From NCBI GenBank assembly GCA_026745465.1, contig JACYXH010000826.1:2108001-2172000 (forward strand): DNA of 64,000 nucleotides, written 5' to 3'. A program made the position numbers and the translations under genes. This document shows, piece by piece, positions 1 through 13,785 of the stretch. The notes below the pieces were generated by a model that saw only the letters and a list, made by a program, of their open reading frames with translations, searched no databases and had not been told where the DNA came from. Each line of letters starts with the position of its first letter. Position 1 is the stretch's first letter. Origin of the DNA: Lota lota (taxonomy: Eukaryota; Chordata; Actinopteri; Gadiformes; Lotidae).

Positions 1-3000
1 TGAAACAATATCCCTGTAGCTTTGAAATTGGAGAGACTTTTGTACTCTTCCAGAAGCAATGTGCATAGTGAACTACTGACCGTAACCAGTTCTAGTGCTG
101 TTGTCGTCTCAAGTGTTTTGTCAACGGGCCGTGCCAATCCTTACTTAAAAACTGCTTGTCCCACCATTGTGTTTCGAAAAACCAGTGTGTTGTTGTCTCC
201 TCCATTTGGCCGACACCCTTCTGCTCTGCTCCTGGACTCCCTTATCTGTCTGCTTGGCGACCTAACATCTATTTTACACTCCGGGAACATTCCTCCATCG
301 CCCCCAGTCTCCCCTTCTCTGTTTACTCCCTACCCTAATGCTCCTACTTCCTTTTCTTGGTAATTTGGTCCCTATAATTGATCCATCTGCTCGGTAAGCT
401 GCTGTCTCTTGGCTGCGTCCCTCTCCCTTACCTCCACTCATCCCCCTCTTTGTTCTCCGTCGTTCTCTCTCCCCCTCTCTTCCTTTCCTTAGTCATCAAT
501 TTACCGCTTCTCCTTCTGTAATTGGAATGTCTGTAAGTCCTCTTACACTCCTTAAAATCAGCTCTCTCCCTCGCCATAGTTATCTCTCTTTCACACTCTC
601 CCTCACCCTTATTCTGTCTTGCTGTTAAATTCCCTGGCTGTCTCTTTCACCTTTGTCAACCTCAGAGTTTCTGGTTTAGCCTATACAAACTGCCCATGCC
701 GCATCTCATTTCCCTGCTCTAATCCCAACCTCCCCCAAGGCACAAGTTCATATTTTCTCTTGCTTGTGTAATTGGTGTTCCCCCAACCAACCCCCTTGCA
801 CTCCCTTTTAATGGGTTATTCTGTGTCTGTCTTTACACATATTCCCTCATCTGTCTTGGCTTTCAGTTGTCTGGACTGTTGGTGTTTATTCTCTCCCAAC
901 CATTTTATTTCATGGTTAACTTTGCTAGTCAAACATTCACCCTCCCCCAAACATAATCTCTCTAACAATCTCCAGTAACCATTTCAGAAAGACAGCCTTC
1001 TAGTGAGTGCTGCCCAACGCTTCTAGACTTGTTTTTGTTGTTTTGGCATGTACAAACAAAGCAAACATTTCCTTTTGTGGGCTATAAAGTATGGCACTTA
1101 AGCTACTATCTGCTAGCGGAGAAGATAGTGCACGACTCCCTTGTGATCTCCTGCTGATGACCTCACCCTGGAGGTTGGCCTGTTACCAAGATAACAGTCA
1201 GATAGCAGAAAGGGGGCCGCATTGTTAACATTGTGAGCTGCACTCCCATGCAGGTTTATTTTTGTATAATTTCGCTGCATGGGTCCATCAGTTTCGTGCC
1301 ACATTATCAAACGCTTGTATGGGTATTATCAATGGTAATCAGTCCCATAGCAATGAGTTGGTAGCATCAAACTGTACCTACAAGCAGGTACAAATAACGT
1401 ACATTTACATCCATGTGTTACACTTTACTATGTATTTTAAGCAGTGTGTAAGCAAATCCATTTTGCTTTATTGTCGGTATCAGACAAGTTAATGAAATAT
1501 AATTTGTTGAATCGTGTTACTTGTTGTTTTTACCTAATGCAATTCAATGGTGTTTGTTTTGGCAGGCAGGAGGAAGCCATAAGGCCTTGAGCAACGTGAT
1601 TAACAAGCAATTACAATCTGGTCTGACTGTTGTTCAATTGGCATATATATTTTTATAAATAAATGCAATCAAATAATTTCAACAGGTAGACGAGTAGTCA
1701 TATAACGGAAACACGTCATCTGCTGACTGGAAACGGGTCGCGTTGAAGAAAAGGAATTAGATGGAACAAATGTGTACATTAAAATTTACTTTACCAAGAG
1801 CCGACTTGCACACCATGTTTGAAATAATAAAAAAACGCTGTAATGTTCCACATTTATGCAATCAATGTCCAAGATAAGGGTGCCTTTTTAAAACCTTGAT
1901 TTTCTGTAAATGATCAGCGGAGTAACCATTGTTATTCATGAAGGTAAATTCCACAAAACAAACAACTCTTAAAGGCAACAGCAGCCTTGAGCTGTTTTTT
2001 TCTTTTAGTCAACCATACAAATACCCGCTGCCAGCAGGAAAACTAGGGAGGGAGAACGATACTGGGACGCTATTGTTTACAGTCCCGCTTGTTTAGGACC
2101 ACCCTCTCCCTCGGCATTCAGGTGAGCCAAGGGACACACAGAGAAAGGATTTGTTTGTGCCACCTTCACCAGACCGATAATTCATCTGTATCAAAGGACC
2201 CAGCATAATACACCTGTATCAAAGGACATTGTGCCGACTCCCACAGAGGGAAAGCGCCTTTTGAGAAGGGGTGATTAGTGTGTTTTCCTTAAAATGGTTG
2301 GACTGGTTGGACCGTAGCCGTATTTGGGGAATCTGCTGATGAGAACAAAGCATTTCACCAATGTCATGCAGGCTCTCCCATGTTCATATCCCAACCCATG
2401 CACTTTTATCGGTCTGTATTCCTAAAACTCTTTTTGCTTATTAAATTGGAAAGGGACAGACAGACAGACCAAGATAAGGCATCTCTGCTAACTTGTACTG
2501 GTCACCAAAGCCCCCAAGTTCTTTTTTCATTGTCGTTCCCCCCGACCCCCTCCTATATTCATTCATTGCTCCGAGCAGTCTGGTTCCTCCTTCCTTTTTA
2601 AAAGCTTTTAGAGGAAACATTCTCTTCCCTCCCTCCCTCCCTCCTGCCACCACCTCTCTCCAAAACAAGCTTGCAGCTGATTTTTCTCGTCACTGATTCA
2701 TGAATTAATCCCTGGCATGCCACAATCACTCACTGGGGGTTGGTGCGTGTGTGCACGTTTGTGCGCACATCTTTACGGTTTGAGGCAGAACACCAGAGGG
2801 TGATGGAGTAAGGTGGGGAGGGAGGAGCGAGGTGGGGGTGGACACACTGCTACGCCAGTCGCAATTAGAGTGGTGGGCCTCTGAGTTTAAACGCATATTT
2901 TAATAGACATAGCTTGAGGAAGGAGGTGAGGAAGAGGAAGTTTGTATGCTTTGTAAACTAACCAGTGTTCTCATTTGTTCAGCTTTTTTAAACAAACTGT

Positions 3001-5984
3001 CCCTCCTCCCCCCAGCTCCCACCTACCAACTTTTATTTTTGATCCTTTGGTTCTTCATTTGTTCCTTGTGGTTTTCTTGTCTTGTATATTTATATTTCCC
3101 TCTCCCGCTCTGACTTTTTCTTTGCCTCCTTTTGAACTCTCTCTCCCTTTTTTTGTTACTTTTGGCACGCCATCGCTTCATCCGGCAGATCTCAGATTAT
3201 TGATCTCTTTTGCGAGATGTATTTTTACTCTCCTGGCCAATTCCCTCCACCTCCCCCTGTATTCGTCATCACAACTCTGACTAGTATGGCGTCCACTCAC
3301 TTGGCTCTCATCCCTGTACCAGTTGGTGCCCCCTCCCTCTTCTGCTTTTATCTCTCCTCTTCATTCCTTCCAGATGATTCCCCCCCCCCCCCCCAGCTTT
3401 CCAAAGAAACGACCCCCCCCCCCCCCACACACACACCCCGTTCTGGACTGCATTCTTTTTCTTTTGTTTTCTCACCCCCCCCCCCCCCCCCCCTATCTCC
3501 TTTTCCTTATCTCCTCTGGTGTATTTGCATGCAGAGAGAGCGATGGGTGGACGATCTGTCAGAATGGATAGATGGATGCATAGGTGGGGAGGGGTCACGG
3601 GTGGCAGCGATGTGATCGATTGACGGAACCGCCCGTCACTCATGGCTCGGCTTAAAGGATTGGCTGCTTCATTTCAGATGGAAGCTCTTTTTTTGTTTCT
3701 AACCCTGACAGCTTTATTGAATGGTTTTCTTATTATATTCAACTTGGAGTGCTCACATCTCTGTCCGTTGTCTGCCCTCTTTTTTTCTCTCCAGTTTAGT
3801 TCGCTATGAGGTTATTTCTATAATGCAGGCCAGTCGGTCATATCAAATGAAGGTAACCCTTTTTGTACTGATAAATCAGAAGACGAAATGTCCCTGCGCA
3901 TTAATAGCACTGCAAAACCTCTCCCCCCTTTTTTAAAAGGCCTTTTCTACGTAGATAGACATAATTGCACAGTGTCAAAAATGTGCAGGGCTATGCATAG
4001 CTACATTAGAATAATTAATATTCACTCTGTAGGAGGCCTTGCAGTGATCACCTAATGCTTATAGCCATCTCCTCAGTTCATCTTTGAAGACCATTACACA
4101 ATGGAATTTAGTACACTCATGATACAACCAGTAATGTTTCCCAGTCATCATTATGAATGAACCAGTGATTCCTGCTGATGAAAGTCCAGCAGTATGTCAG
4201 TAAGCAGCTCATAAGACTTTAGCATACGATTTTTAAAGAACAAACTGCTTTATATTGTCTCTTATTGAAATCTACTTTAACTGAGGAATTTAAGTGTTAA
4301 TATAATCACATTGTACCGACGTAGGCGACAAGATTAGATTCTAAATTTTAAGTGAAACAAGCTGCTCTCCATGGTTGTTCCTCAAAGATTCTTGGAATCT
4401 GGACAAGAGGTATAGTGGATGTGCCAAATCCTATTTATTACGAACTCCAAGGACATATTGTTGCTCCTTCCCTGTTTGTATTGACTCCATTTCACAATCA
4501 AGTGAGCTACTAAAATAGATATCTCTTTAACATAATTATATTTTGTAAACTGCAAACATTCTTTTCTCTTTTCACCAGGCTGCATCTTTGAGTCTTTTTC
4601 GGTTGGTGAGTTGATCACATAAAATGTGCTCAGAAAGCGTACCGCGGCAGCAACTTGGTATTCTCTCCACGTATTATTTATCTGTTAGAAGTTATCTTAT
4701 TTTTAGTTAGAAGTTTCTCTCTCTCTGGCCGGCTGTTTTCTCCAAGTCAAGCAGACTGACAGAGTTCGACTAATGGTCACAGGGATGTGCCACAGGATGG
4801 TGCTGACGAGATCACAATTGGCGAATGGGAGGAGGGGGTGCTTTGAGGTAGAGTGGCAGCGCAAGCTCAATCTGTCGTTGGAGGTAAATATGCCTTGGCA
4901 GTAGCTAAAGGGAATAGAGGGAGCTGAGAGCGTTACTGGACTGTCAGGAGTGGTAATGAGGTGTGTGTGTGTGTGTGTACTAAGTGAAATTTGAGGGAAG
5001 TTGGTGCAACATTTTGATTTAATAGTACTTAATCCCGTATTAAACGGTAAGTAAACCCTCATTTTAGCAGGAGAAATTCCGCCACGTTTCATAAAATACG
5101 ATGTGAGCAGTCGTGACTGTCGTAAAGGTTTAAGAAACAACAGATGCATAGACATAGGTGCAAGTGTGTTGCAAAATCCCAGCTCATACTTGGTCAAGCA
5201 CGGTTTGCACCCAACAGAAAACATACTGTGGAAATGCGTTTTTTGCCGAAAGTAGCAGACTTCTTGTATTTTACAGAGAATTACCCCCATTTAACAACTT
5301 CATACATAAACTCGTAGTGAAAAATAACACAGAAATGTTCAACAGTATGTGAGACCCAAATTTAACTGTTTTCAACCGATTTTGTGATTGAACTTGTATC
5401 TACTGAAGGTAACTTGTACATCAATCCCCAGCAATAATTGCCGATAAGATGTGTAAACGTGGCTCTATCTCGCTTTCTCAATTGTATAAAGTTTTCTTCC
5501 CATCTCTTAATTTAAAGATCAGAGGCCTAGTGATAAGATGCATATTGATATATTTGACAACATGGAGCTTTAATTAGCTTGAGGTACTTCACCATCGTCA
5601 GTTTCAAAACTGAGCAATGACAATGAACAAAACTAAATTGTATGTGCAACATTTACATCTGCTTGAAATACTCAAATTTATGCAAGGCAATCAACAGACT
5701 GGAAGAACTCGCACCCATGCAGGTAACACTAACATCGGTTACCCCGAGAAATAGGCAATCCTGCCTGGGGAAAAGAAAGACAAGTTCTATCAAATTGAAT
5801 TGACACTTCAGAAGTGAGAGGAGGGGAAACATGACATGCATAGACTGAGAGCTAGTAAGTGTGAAAAATACATAAATAAAAGTGGTTGGTGAGAGAGGGA
5901 CGGGATGAAAGAGGGAGAAGTGAATGTGAGACACTCTGGCACATACTAGCTGTGAAAGAAGATGTGTCGGAGGTATAGAATTGG

Positions 5985-6420
5985 CGGTAGGGGTTTGAAT
6001 CTTACGTTATCTCACGATTCAAATTTGATTCTTGGGGTCATGATTCTATTCAAAATAGATTCCAATTCAAAATCTATGCTCGATTCAGAACCTAGTGCTA
6101 GGCGATATGGATAAATGTATTATCACGATAATTATGGGGAATTTTACACACTCGATATATATCATAATATGATTATGAATTCAAAACACCATGCATTTTT
6201 AATCAGACGTTTTTCTCTGACGTTTCAAATCTCATATTTTCATCATTTTAAGGGCACATCTTCTCATGGTTATTAATTGATACTATAGAACTGGGTATCA
6301 AGATAAGTTTATATCTTCATTGCATGATGATACAATACCATTTTAAGACAACAAATGATAAAATTTTAATATTTCAATAATAATAATGTAAACACACACT
6401 AAAGACAAAGTAAAATAAAT
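5985..6420. mobile_element. Degraded dispersed repeat(s) of teleost type
   Basis: 5990-6095 is a run of diverged 'gattc'/'aattcaaaat' repeats (cacgattcaaatttgattctt, tctattcaaaatagattcc and similar). It is followed by 'CTAGGCGATATGGATAAAT' and 'TATCACGATAATTATGGGG'. The 'GGGCGATATGG ... TATCACGATA' combination is a common signature of short non-autonomous DNA transposons in fish genomes, from memory. Terminal inverted repeats are not clear, so boundaries are approximate. Confidence 0.4.
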
Positions 6421-6449
6421 ATTTTGGGGCGGTGATTGAAAATAACAAC

Positions 6450-6487
6450 TTAGACCTTTGCCACAAGCTAGTGTGGCAAAGGTCTAA
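6450..6487. repeat. Perfect 16-bp inverted repeat with 6-nt loop
   Basis: TTAGACCTTTGCCACA (6450-6465), loop AGCTAG, then the exact reverse complement (6472-6487). A perfect stem of this length is unlikely by chance locally. It may be a transposon remnant, as it lies just after the degraded repeat at 5985-6420, or a transcribed hairpin. Confidence 0.85.
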
Positions 6488-6746
6488 TCTTTCTTTTACA
6501 TTTTTTTTGTTTGAGGTGACCAAAACTGGAAGGTGTGAAACGGATGGATTCACAAGAGGAAAATTCTCAGTTGACCCGCTTTGTGCTTGTGCTCCTTTTG
6601 ATGGGTTTGATAAAAACAGACGCACAAGTTAGATGGCGAAAGTGGTTGCAAATCATTCTGAAATGGCCTTTTGTGTTAATTATCCTACTGAGTGAGTAAA
6701 TATTTTCAGAAAGCCTGCTGTGTGGGTCGATAGCTCCTTTAGTTAG

Positions 6747-6747
<1 letters not shown>

Positions 6748-6792
<45 letters not shown>
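6748..6792 (+). repeat. Poly-G run (45)
   Basis: Forty-five consecutive G. Length may be affected by sequencing or assembly error. Confidence 0.95.
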
Positions 6793-6793
<1 letters not shown>

Positions 6794-7312
6794 AGAATCA
6801 GACAGAGGAGGGAGAGATAACGACAGAGGGAGAGCTGGGTGCAATCCCACCTTGCAGAGCTACGGACACAAATGAGCTTTGTCTTAAGCTTAGCCCAGCT
6901 ATACTAGGCCGGTGAGGCTACAAGGCTACTTTGAGACTTCAACAACAAATGGTGGCATTAAAACGGCTTCGGGAGTTTGGCAGAATTTACTGCCAAACGA
7001 TAGAGCCTTGTTCCACCATAGAGTTTCCCTTGCCCACAGTGGCTGCTTCCCTGAATAAGCGAAGTGTCTACATCCCCATCACCTTTCTCTACCCCCGCCC
7101 CAGGATCATGCCCCCCAGGGTTAAAGTGTACACTGGGGCGAGAGGAGACCAGCTGTAAGCTAATATGCATGCTTGTTAGAGAGGTCTGTTTTCCCATCAT
7201 AGGAACATGATGTGAGCAGAGTAATATGGCGCTTTTACAAATGGGCCACTAACCCAGGCTAACTGCTGTGCAACTTTTTTTTTTTTCAGAAACAAATGTT
7301 TTAGAACCATTA

Positions 7313-7336
7313 TATATATATATATATATATATATA
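7313..7336. repeat. (TA)n microsatellite
   Basis: Uninterrupted TA dinucleotides. Confidence 0.9.
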
Positions 7337-8387
7337 TCAGTATCCGCATCTCAGCTATAGTGCTTGGGTCTTTCTCAACATTGCCTATGAGGTCCTCTAT
7401 AACCCGGCGGAAAGTACTGCAGTGTTTCTTATAAATGTATATCTAATTCAGATATTGTTCGACAAATGCAACAACAAGCTGGTCATTTAATGCCATATCA
7501 TTATAAAGTGTACTGTATAGTTGGTGTGGCTTCATCAAGTAGTATTAATGATGGCTAAGGATATTTTTCATGATCCTCATACATCAGTAGCAGCATTTTA
7601 ATCCATAATGGTCGACCATGGTCATACTGTTAGTATACACACACACTGGTACTCCTCTCTGAAGATGAGTATAGCGACATTTGATCTCTCTCTGCCCCCT
7701 GTGTTTACTAGTGGCTATTGTTGCAACAGGGCATCTCCACATAGGACGAGATGAGAAGGGCCATTCATTGAAAGAACACACACACACTCACCTACCTAGG
7801 CCTTTCATCTTTACTCTCACAGGCCTTTCTTGTTCTGTCAGAAGTAGATTGGGGTCAAAAGGATGAGTGAGTGAGGGGCGGTTGTTGGCTGGAGGAAGAA
7901 AAAACTAACATGTTATTCTAGTCCCACGTGGACCTCTCTCCCTTCTCCCCATAGTGTTTGCAGGAGAGTAACAGGTTTCAGAAACGTTTGCTACGGTTGC
8001 CGCTCTTTTCTCATCAGCCTCAATCTCTAATTGTGTCTCCTTCCCAAGCCATCCTCTCTAGGCTGCGCACTTACCCCCATCTCTCGCTCTTGCTCTCTCT
8101 CTTTCACCCTTTCTCTATCTCTCCCTTCCTCTACCCCCTCTCCTCTTCCTTCTATTTCTTACTCTTGCTGTCAATCAATCTCTCTTCTTCCTTTTTCCCT
8201 TCCACCATCCCCCCTCTCTTCTTCCTTCAATATCTTGCTCTTACACTCTTGCCTTTCTTTCTCTCCCTTTCAGCCTCACTCTTGCTCTCTTTCACCCTTT
8301 CTCTCTTTTTCCACCCCCTCTTATTTCTCCTCTTCCTTCCATCTCTCACTCTTGCTCTTTCTCTCCGATTCTCTTATTCCTTTCTCT

Positions 8388-8574
<187 letters not shown>

Positions 8575-9785
8575 TCCCTCCCCGGGGCTTGCCTCAGTAG
8601 GTCGGTTCCAGTCTGTCTGTTTGCTGATGACTCCACATGGACCAGATGTGATGCACGGCAGCTGTTGCTCTGCTCTGCGGCACCACTCATCCCTCCCTCC
8701 ATTGGCCCCCTCTCTCCACTTCAGCCTAGTCTTTCACTCTTTATTTACCTCCGTGTACGATGCCGTGAGTTCACCTCGTCCCGCTCTCCATTGTCATTTT
8801 CCTCTCAAATTACACTTATTCCGTTCCCATTTTGTTATTTATTTCACCACCCACATTCCTCTCATGCCTCCACAACAAAACTCAGCATTCAGGTGACATT
8901 AGTCCTTTATTCCTATTCCAACCTTGCTATTTTTTGTTGTCACTTAGCAACTATCCTGTTCCAGTTTCTACCTGTACAAGGAGTAAATCGCTGCCATTGT
9001 AGTCCGAAAAGTGCAGAGGCCAACCGCGAGCCTATTAGGTGAAGCAAATGTTTGCCATGATCCCCACAATACTCCTCTCTCCAGATAAAAGTGTATGTGT
9101 TGTTTTGTCAAGTGATGTTCAAGTGAGGTTTCATTGATCGCCACTTGGACAAAATGTTCTGAGCTAAATATAATTGGAGCAGCGAGATTGCTGTGTTAGA
9201 GCTCGAGATTGATGTATAGACACAAAACTGGAGCTTGATGTTGTAGGTAAACGGGAACAGTAGGAAAATGCTCAAGTGGCTTTTCATTTTGGTTAGCGTC
9301 CATTAGTGGTCTGATGCATTCATTAAGTATAATTATTTGGCACTCATCTTATATATTTCTCGTATGCCTTGTTTCGTTCCGTTTCTCTCAACCTACCCCT
9401 CCCCGATGAGTGAACAGATCAGCCTTTTGACAGGTGTGCTCTCATCCGAGGGTGGACACACACACTTTTCTTGATGACTTTAGCCCTATCTTGTGTGTGC
9501 TGCTGTGCATGAGCGTCACATCTGTAATTGGTTGCTGCACGCACAGACTGTTGTCCCTCTGATCCCGTGGAAATCCGGGATCAGCTTGGCAGATCCGGTG
9601 CTAATCAACACCGGCTTGCTGCGCTCAGGGAGAAACCTGTGCGCACTCCACTCTGGAGTGGAGCGTGGAATATCACTTGCACGCGCAAACGTAATGGCTC
9701 CAGAAATCCCTAATGAGAAACATAACATGCAGCCTAATTTCAGGATGCTGCGATATCTTCGCTGTGCCTGAGATTACAAAAATAG

Positions 9786-9910
<125 letters not shown>

Positions 9911-10805
9911 ACACTGGCCTGTGTGCACTTGGCTGATAAGATATAGAGCGCCGCTTTTCTCCCGCCAGCGTGCTGGTGGATGATAAGATCGCGACGTGGC
10001 CTGCGGTTGAGGCCAGCGTTAGTTGCACTTCACCCCCGCGTTGAGACCTGTGAGTGTTCTGCTGTTCGCACGGGGGTTCTGTGTCAGCAGGGGAATCAGA
10101 GGAGAGAATCCTCATCATTGCTCATTCACGACTCCCCTTTGAGCAGCGTGCTAATTAGCCCTGCGTCTGTGATTACCCCGCTCGCGTTTGATCTGCCGCA
10201 CTGTCGAATGCCTGCCTGGCTGTATTGCAGACACAAACGTGCACGCACGCACGCACATGCACAACCACACATATGCACAATCACACGAAGCAGGTTTTTC
10301 TCTCTACCTTTTGGATGACACTACAGGTGGCTTTTGCTACATGGTGAAGTGCATGTAGCATTGCTCTGTGAAACCACGGAGGTACAAAAGTTAATATTTT
10401 ACTTTCACATAGCAAGCACCATGTTTACATTTGCTGTGAGTGTGCCTGTCATGATTACACCCTGGAAATGGGAGAATTATGGCTTTTAATTAAATTTGAA
10501 ACAAATCTCCCTCTGCATCCTTGTTGGGCTAGTAATGTTTGTCAGAACACTGGAGGATATGCACACTGCAATGGCTTCGACCACGCGAATAGCAACAGTT
10601 CCTTGGGTATCGGTCGTGCGTTACGCAGCACTAAAAACCTGGGAGGATGCTGTGATATGGAAAGTCCTACCTGTCCCCCAAGATTAACCAGCAGTATGTC
10701 CCTCCTACGCACACACACACGTGCATGCATTCTCGCTGCTTTTATTACCCCAGTTCCTTATCTGTCTCTTAATCTTAATAGGGAAGATAGCAAACAAGTT
10801 AGCCT

Positions 10806-10986
<181 letters not shown>

Positions 10987-11492
10987 GTCTGTCCAATTCC
11001 CGTTTTCCGGTGTCTGGGAAGTTGCTTTCCTGTGATCTTCAGATCCAGCCCAGTCGGATCGGTGTAGAATGTACACATTCAGTCACCATGTAGCCAGGCA
11101 GACAGCCGTCATCATCATCTTTCATTTAATCTCTTTCTCTTTTATTTCTATATGGGTTACATGGAGGACATGGAGCATAAGGTTATTGTACCATGTCCGG
11201 CTGTCTACTTAAAACGCCCGTTGATTGGTTGTGTATTTGTTATTTATTAATTACTTTGTCCCTCAGCAGCTAAAGATACACTGCTCTCCTATGGCAAGTT
11301 GTCATAGTGACCGTTCTTTGAGAGGGAGAGAAAGGGTGAGAGACCTCTTCTCACCTGCACATGCAGACGCACGCACACACATATGTATACTTGCAGATAA
11401 AGTAGGGTGTTTATTTGAAACCACACCTACCGTCTTCCTCTTCTTTTCTTTGTCCTCTCACGTCCCCGCCCTTAGTCTCACCTTTCCTGTCA

Positions 11493-11639
<147 letters not shown>

Positions 11640-13129
11640 ATCTTGCACGTCTCCCCTTGAGACTCGAGACAATGGGGCCACGCACCCCCGCCTTGCCAGG
11701 AAACCTGCGAGAGAATACAATGGCCGATGAACGACGCGCAATGAAAACCAATCGTCTTACCCAAAGCAGTCGGCTCTCCAAACCATTATCTTCTTATTGG
11801 CTCATTTCTCCATTTGATGTTCCTTATCCCTTTGTTATTATTGGCCAACCCCCGCCTCTTTTACCAGACTCTCTCGTTATGTCTGTCTCTTTACCCTCTC
11901 TTTTAATGGATGTTTCTCTCTTTCTCTTTCATTCATTCATTCATTCATTCATTCATTTTTATAAAAATAATAATAATTATATATGTGTGTGTGTGGGTGG
12001 GTGTGTCATTTTCCTTCATTTCCTGTTGGCAATGTCATGGAGGCTTTTTATCTGTCTGCTGCTTGGAATAAGTTGGGTTTTATTGTCATAGAAACAAACT
12101 TATTTTGTCATAGAAACAGGCAATGGCAAAATATGAACAACAATTTGTTAAATCCTTCAGTCTGTAATAATTAAATCATTTCATTTGGAAACGGCTTTTG
12201 ATACGGTGATAATGATATTTATTTTATATTTAAGTAGAATTAATACAATTATACATATTGTAGACATGTATCCAAAAAATGTCAACGCCATTTATTGCAA
12301 ATCACCTTCTCTTCATGTTGACTTTGTTCTCGTATACCTTGTAGGCTTAAAATCCTTCCATCTCTGCATGCCACGTATTTCACACTCTGCCTGTTCGTGG
12401 TGTGACACAGCCGTCAGCTGTGCATCATTCTTTTTATATATCGGTGTTGGTAATCCCTGACTGTTTGTTTTGCTGCTCACCTTCTGTGCGCCATATAACT
12501 AGCGTTGATTTAATAACCCGCCATGTGACCCGCTCTGACAGATTGATCGCTCCAATACCCACCTCTGTCATATCCCGGTACTGCGTTTTTAATCCTTTAA
12601 TGTGGCCCTGGAATTGGATTGCTCCCTCACCCTTTTGATTGGGGGTGGATCACGCTCCGACAGCGGTGTTGACCAATGGGCTCATCAGAGGATGTTTGAT
12701 TGGCAGCCCTTAAACAGAGGAGCTCGGGAATGAACCATGACCCACCATACCATCTCCTATTACTGCCACCCCCCAACCTCCTACACCTCTCAAGGTGAGA
12801 TAAAGGTGGAACCATATCTGGTGGTGTTGAGCACGTGAAACATCTCACTTTTGTGTATTTGCGGTGCAGGGATGCAATGGAATTCCTCTCACTTTAGTTG
12901 TTTGGTAAAAAAAATTTTTAGAGAGGGATCACGCCTCGCCTGAAATATCCTCTGTGACACCTTTGTAGACTCTCACATTGAAGTGTTGTTAGGCTGGTGA
13001 AAATAGAACTCATAATCACATTATGTTAACAAGTGTCTTATACAGCAGACACAAAGATATTAATGGGAAATGCTGAACATCACACGTGCACAAGTGTGTG
13101 CAACGTTTTGGGGTGAACGGAGATACCCT

Positions 13130-13277
<148 letters not shown>

Positions 13278-13754
13278 AATGTTAATAACGATGGTGCTGT
13301 GAAAATGAAATGAGACTTAAAATGAAGGGTGTGAAATCAAAGGAAAAAACTGTTGTCATAGTCTGACCTGGGGTCTGTTTTTGCATTTGATAAGTTTCTC
13401 AGGTAAACATTTTTGACATTCTCTAGCTATTCTCACCTCGAAGCTTAAGCAGCAAACTATAGAGGAACAGCCAGCACAGTCATAATGCAAGGACCAGTGA
13501 TACCAGGACCTGTGAATCCAGATGGAAGACACAGAAGCAGGAATGTGGTGAAGACATGAATACGCCAGAGAGATCAAAATGGATATGGCATTTAAAAAAT
13601 AGAGTTCTGTGGCACGGAATAGAAAGCGGCATATACCGGCCGAAGAGTGAGAGCAACCGAGACACGGAGATGGAGGAGAGCCATGTGGCCGGGCAGAAAA
13701 CCCCCGAAACTAGCCCGCTGGGGATCTGGCTGGCTGGTGTCCTTCCAGCCGTGC

Positions 13755-13785
13755 AGTCAGTCAGTCAGTCAGTCAGTCAGTCAGC
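13755..13785 (+). repeat. (CAGT)n tetranucleotide repeat
   Basis: About seven perfect CAGT units. Confidence 0.9.

Noticed and set aside
10721-10800. Met followed by a leucine-rich stretch, considered as the missing signal-peptide exon
   Set aside because: The hydrophobic frame runs straight into a GT tract, and no phase-1 donor with a sensible cleavage site is visible.
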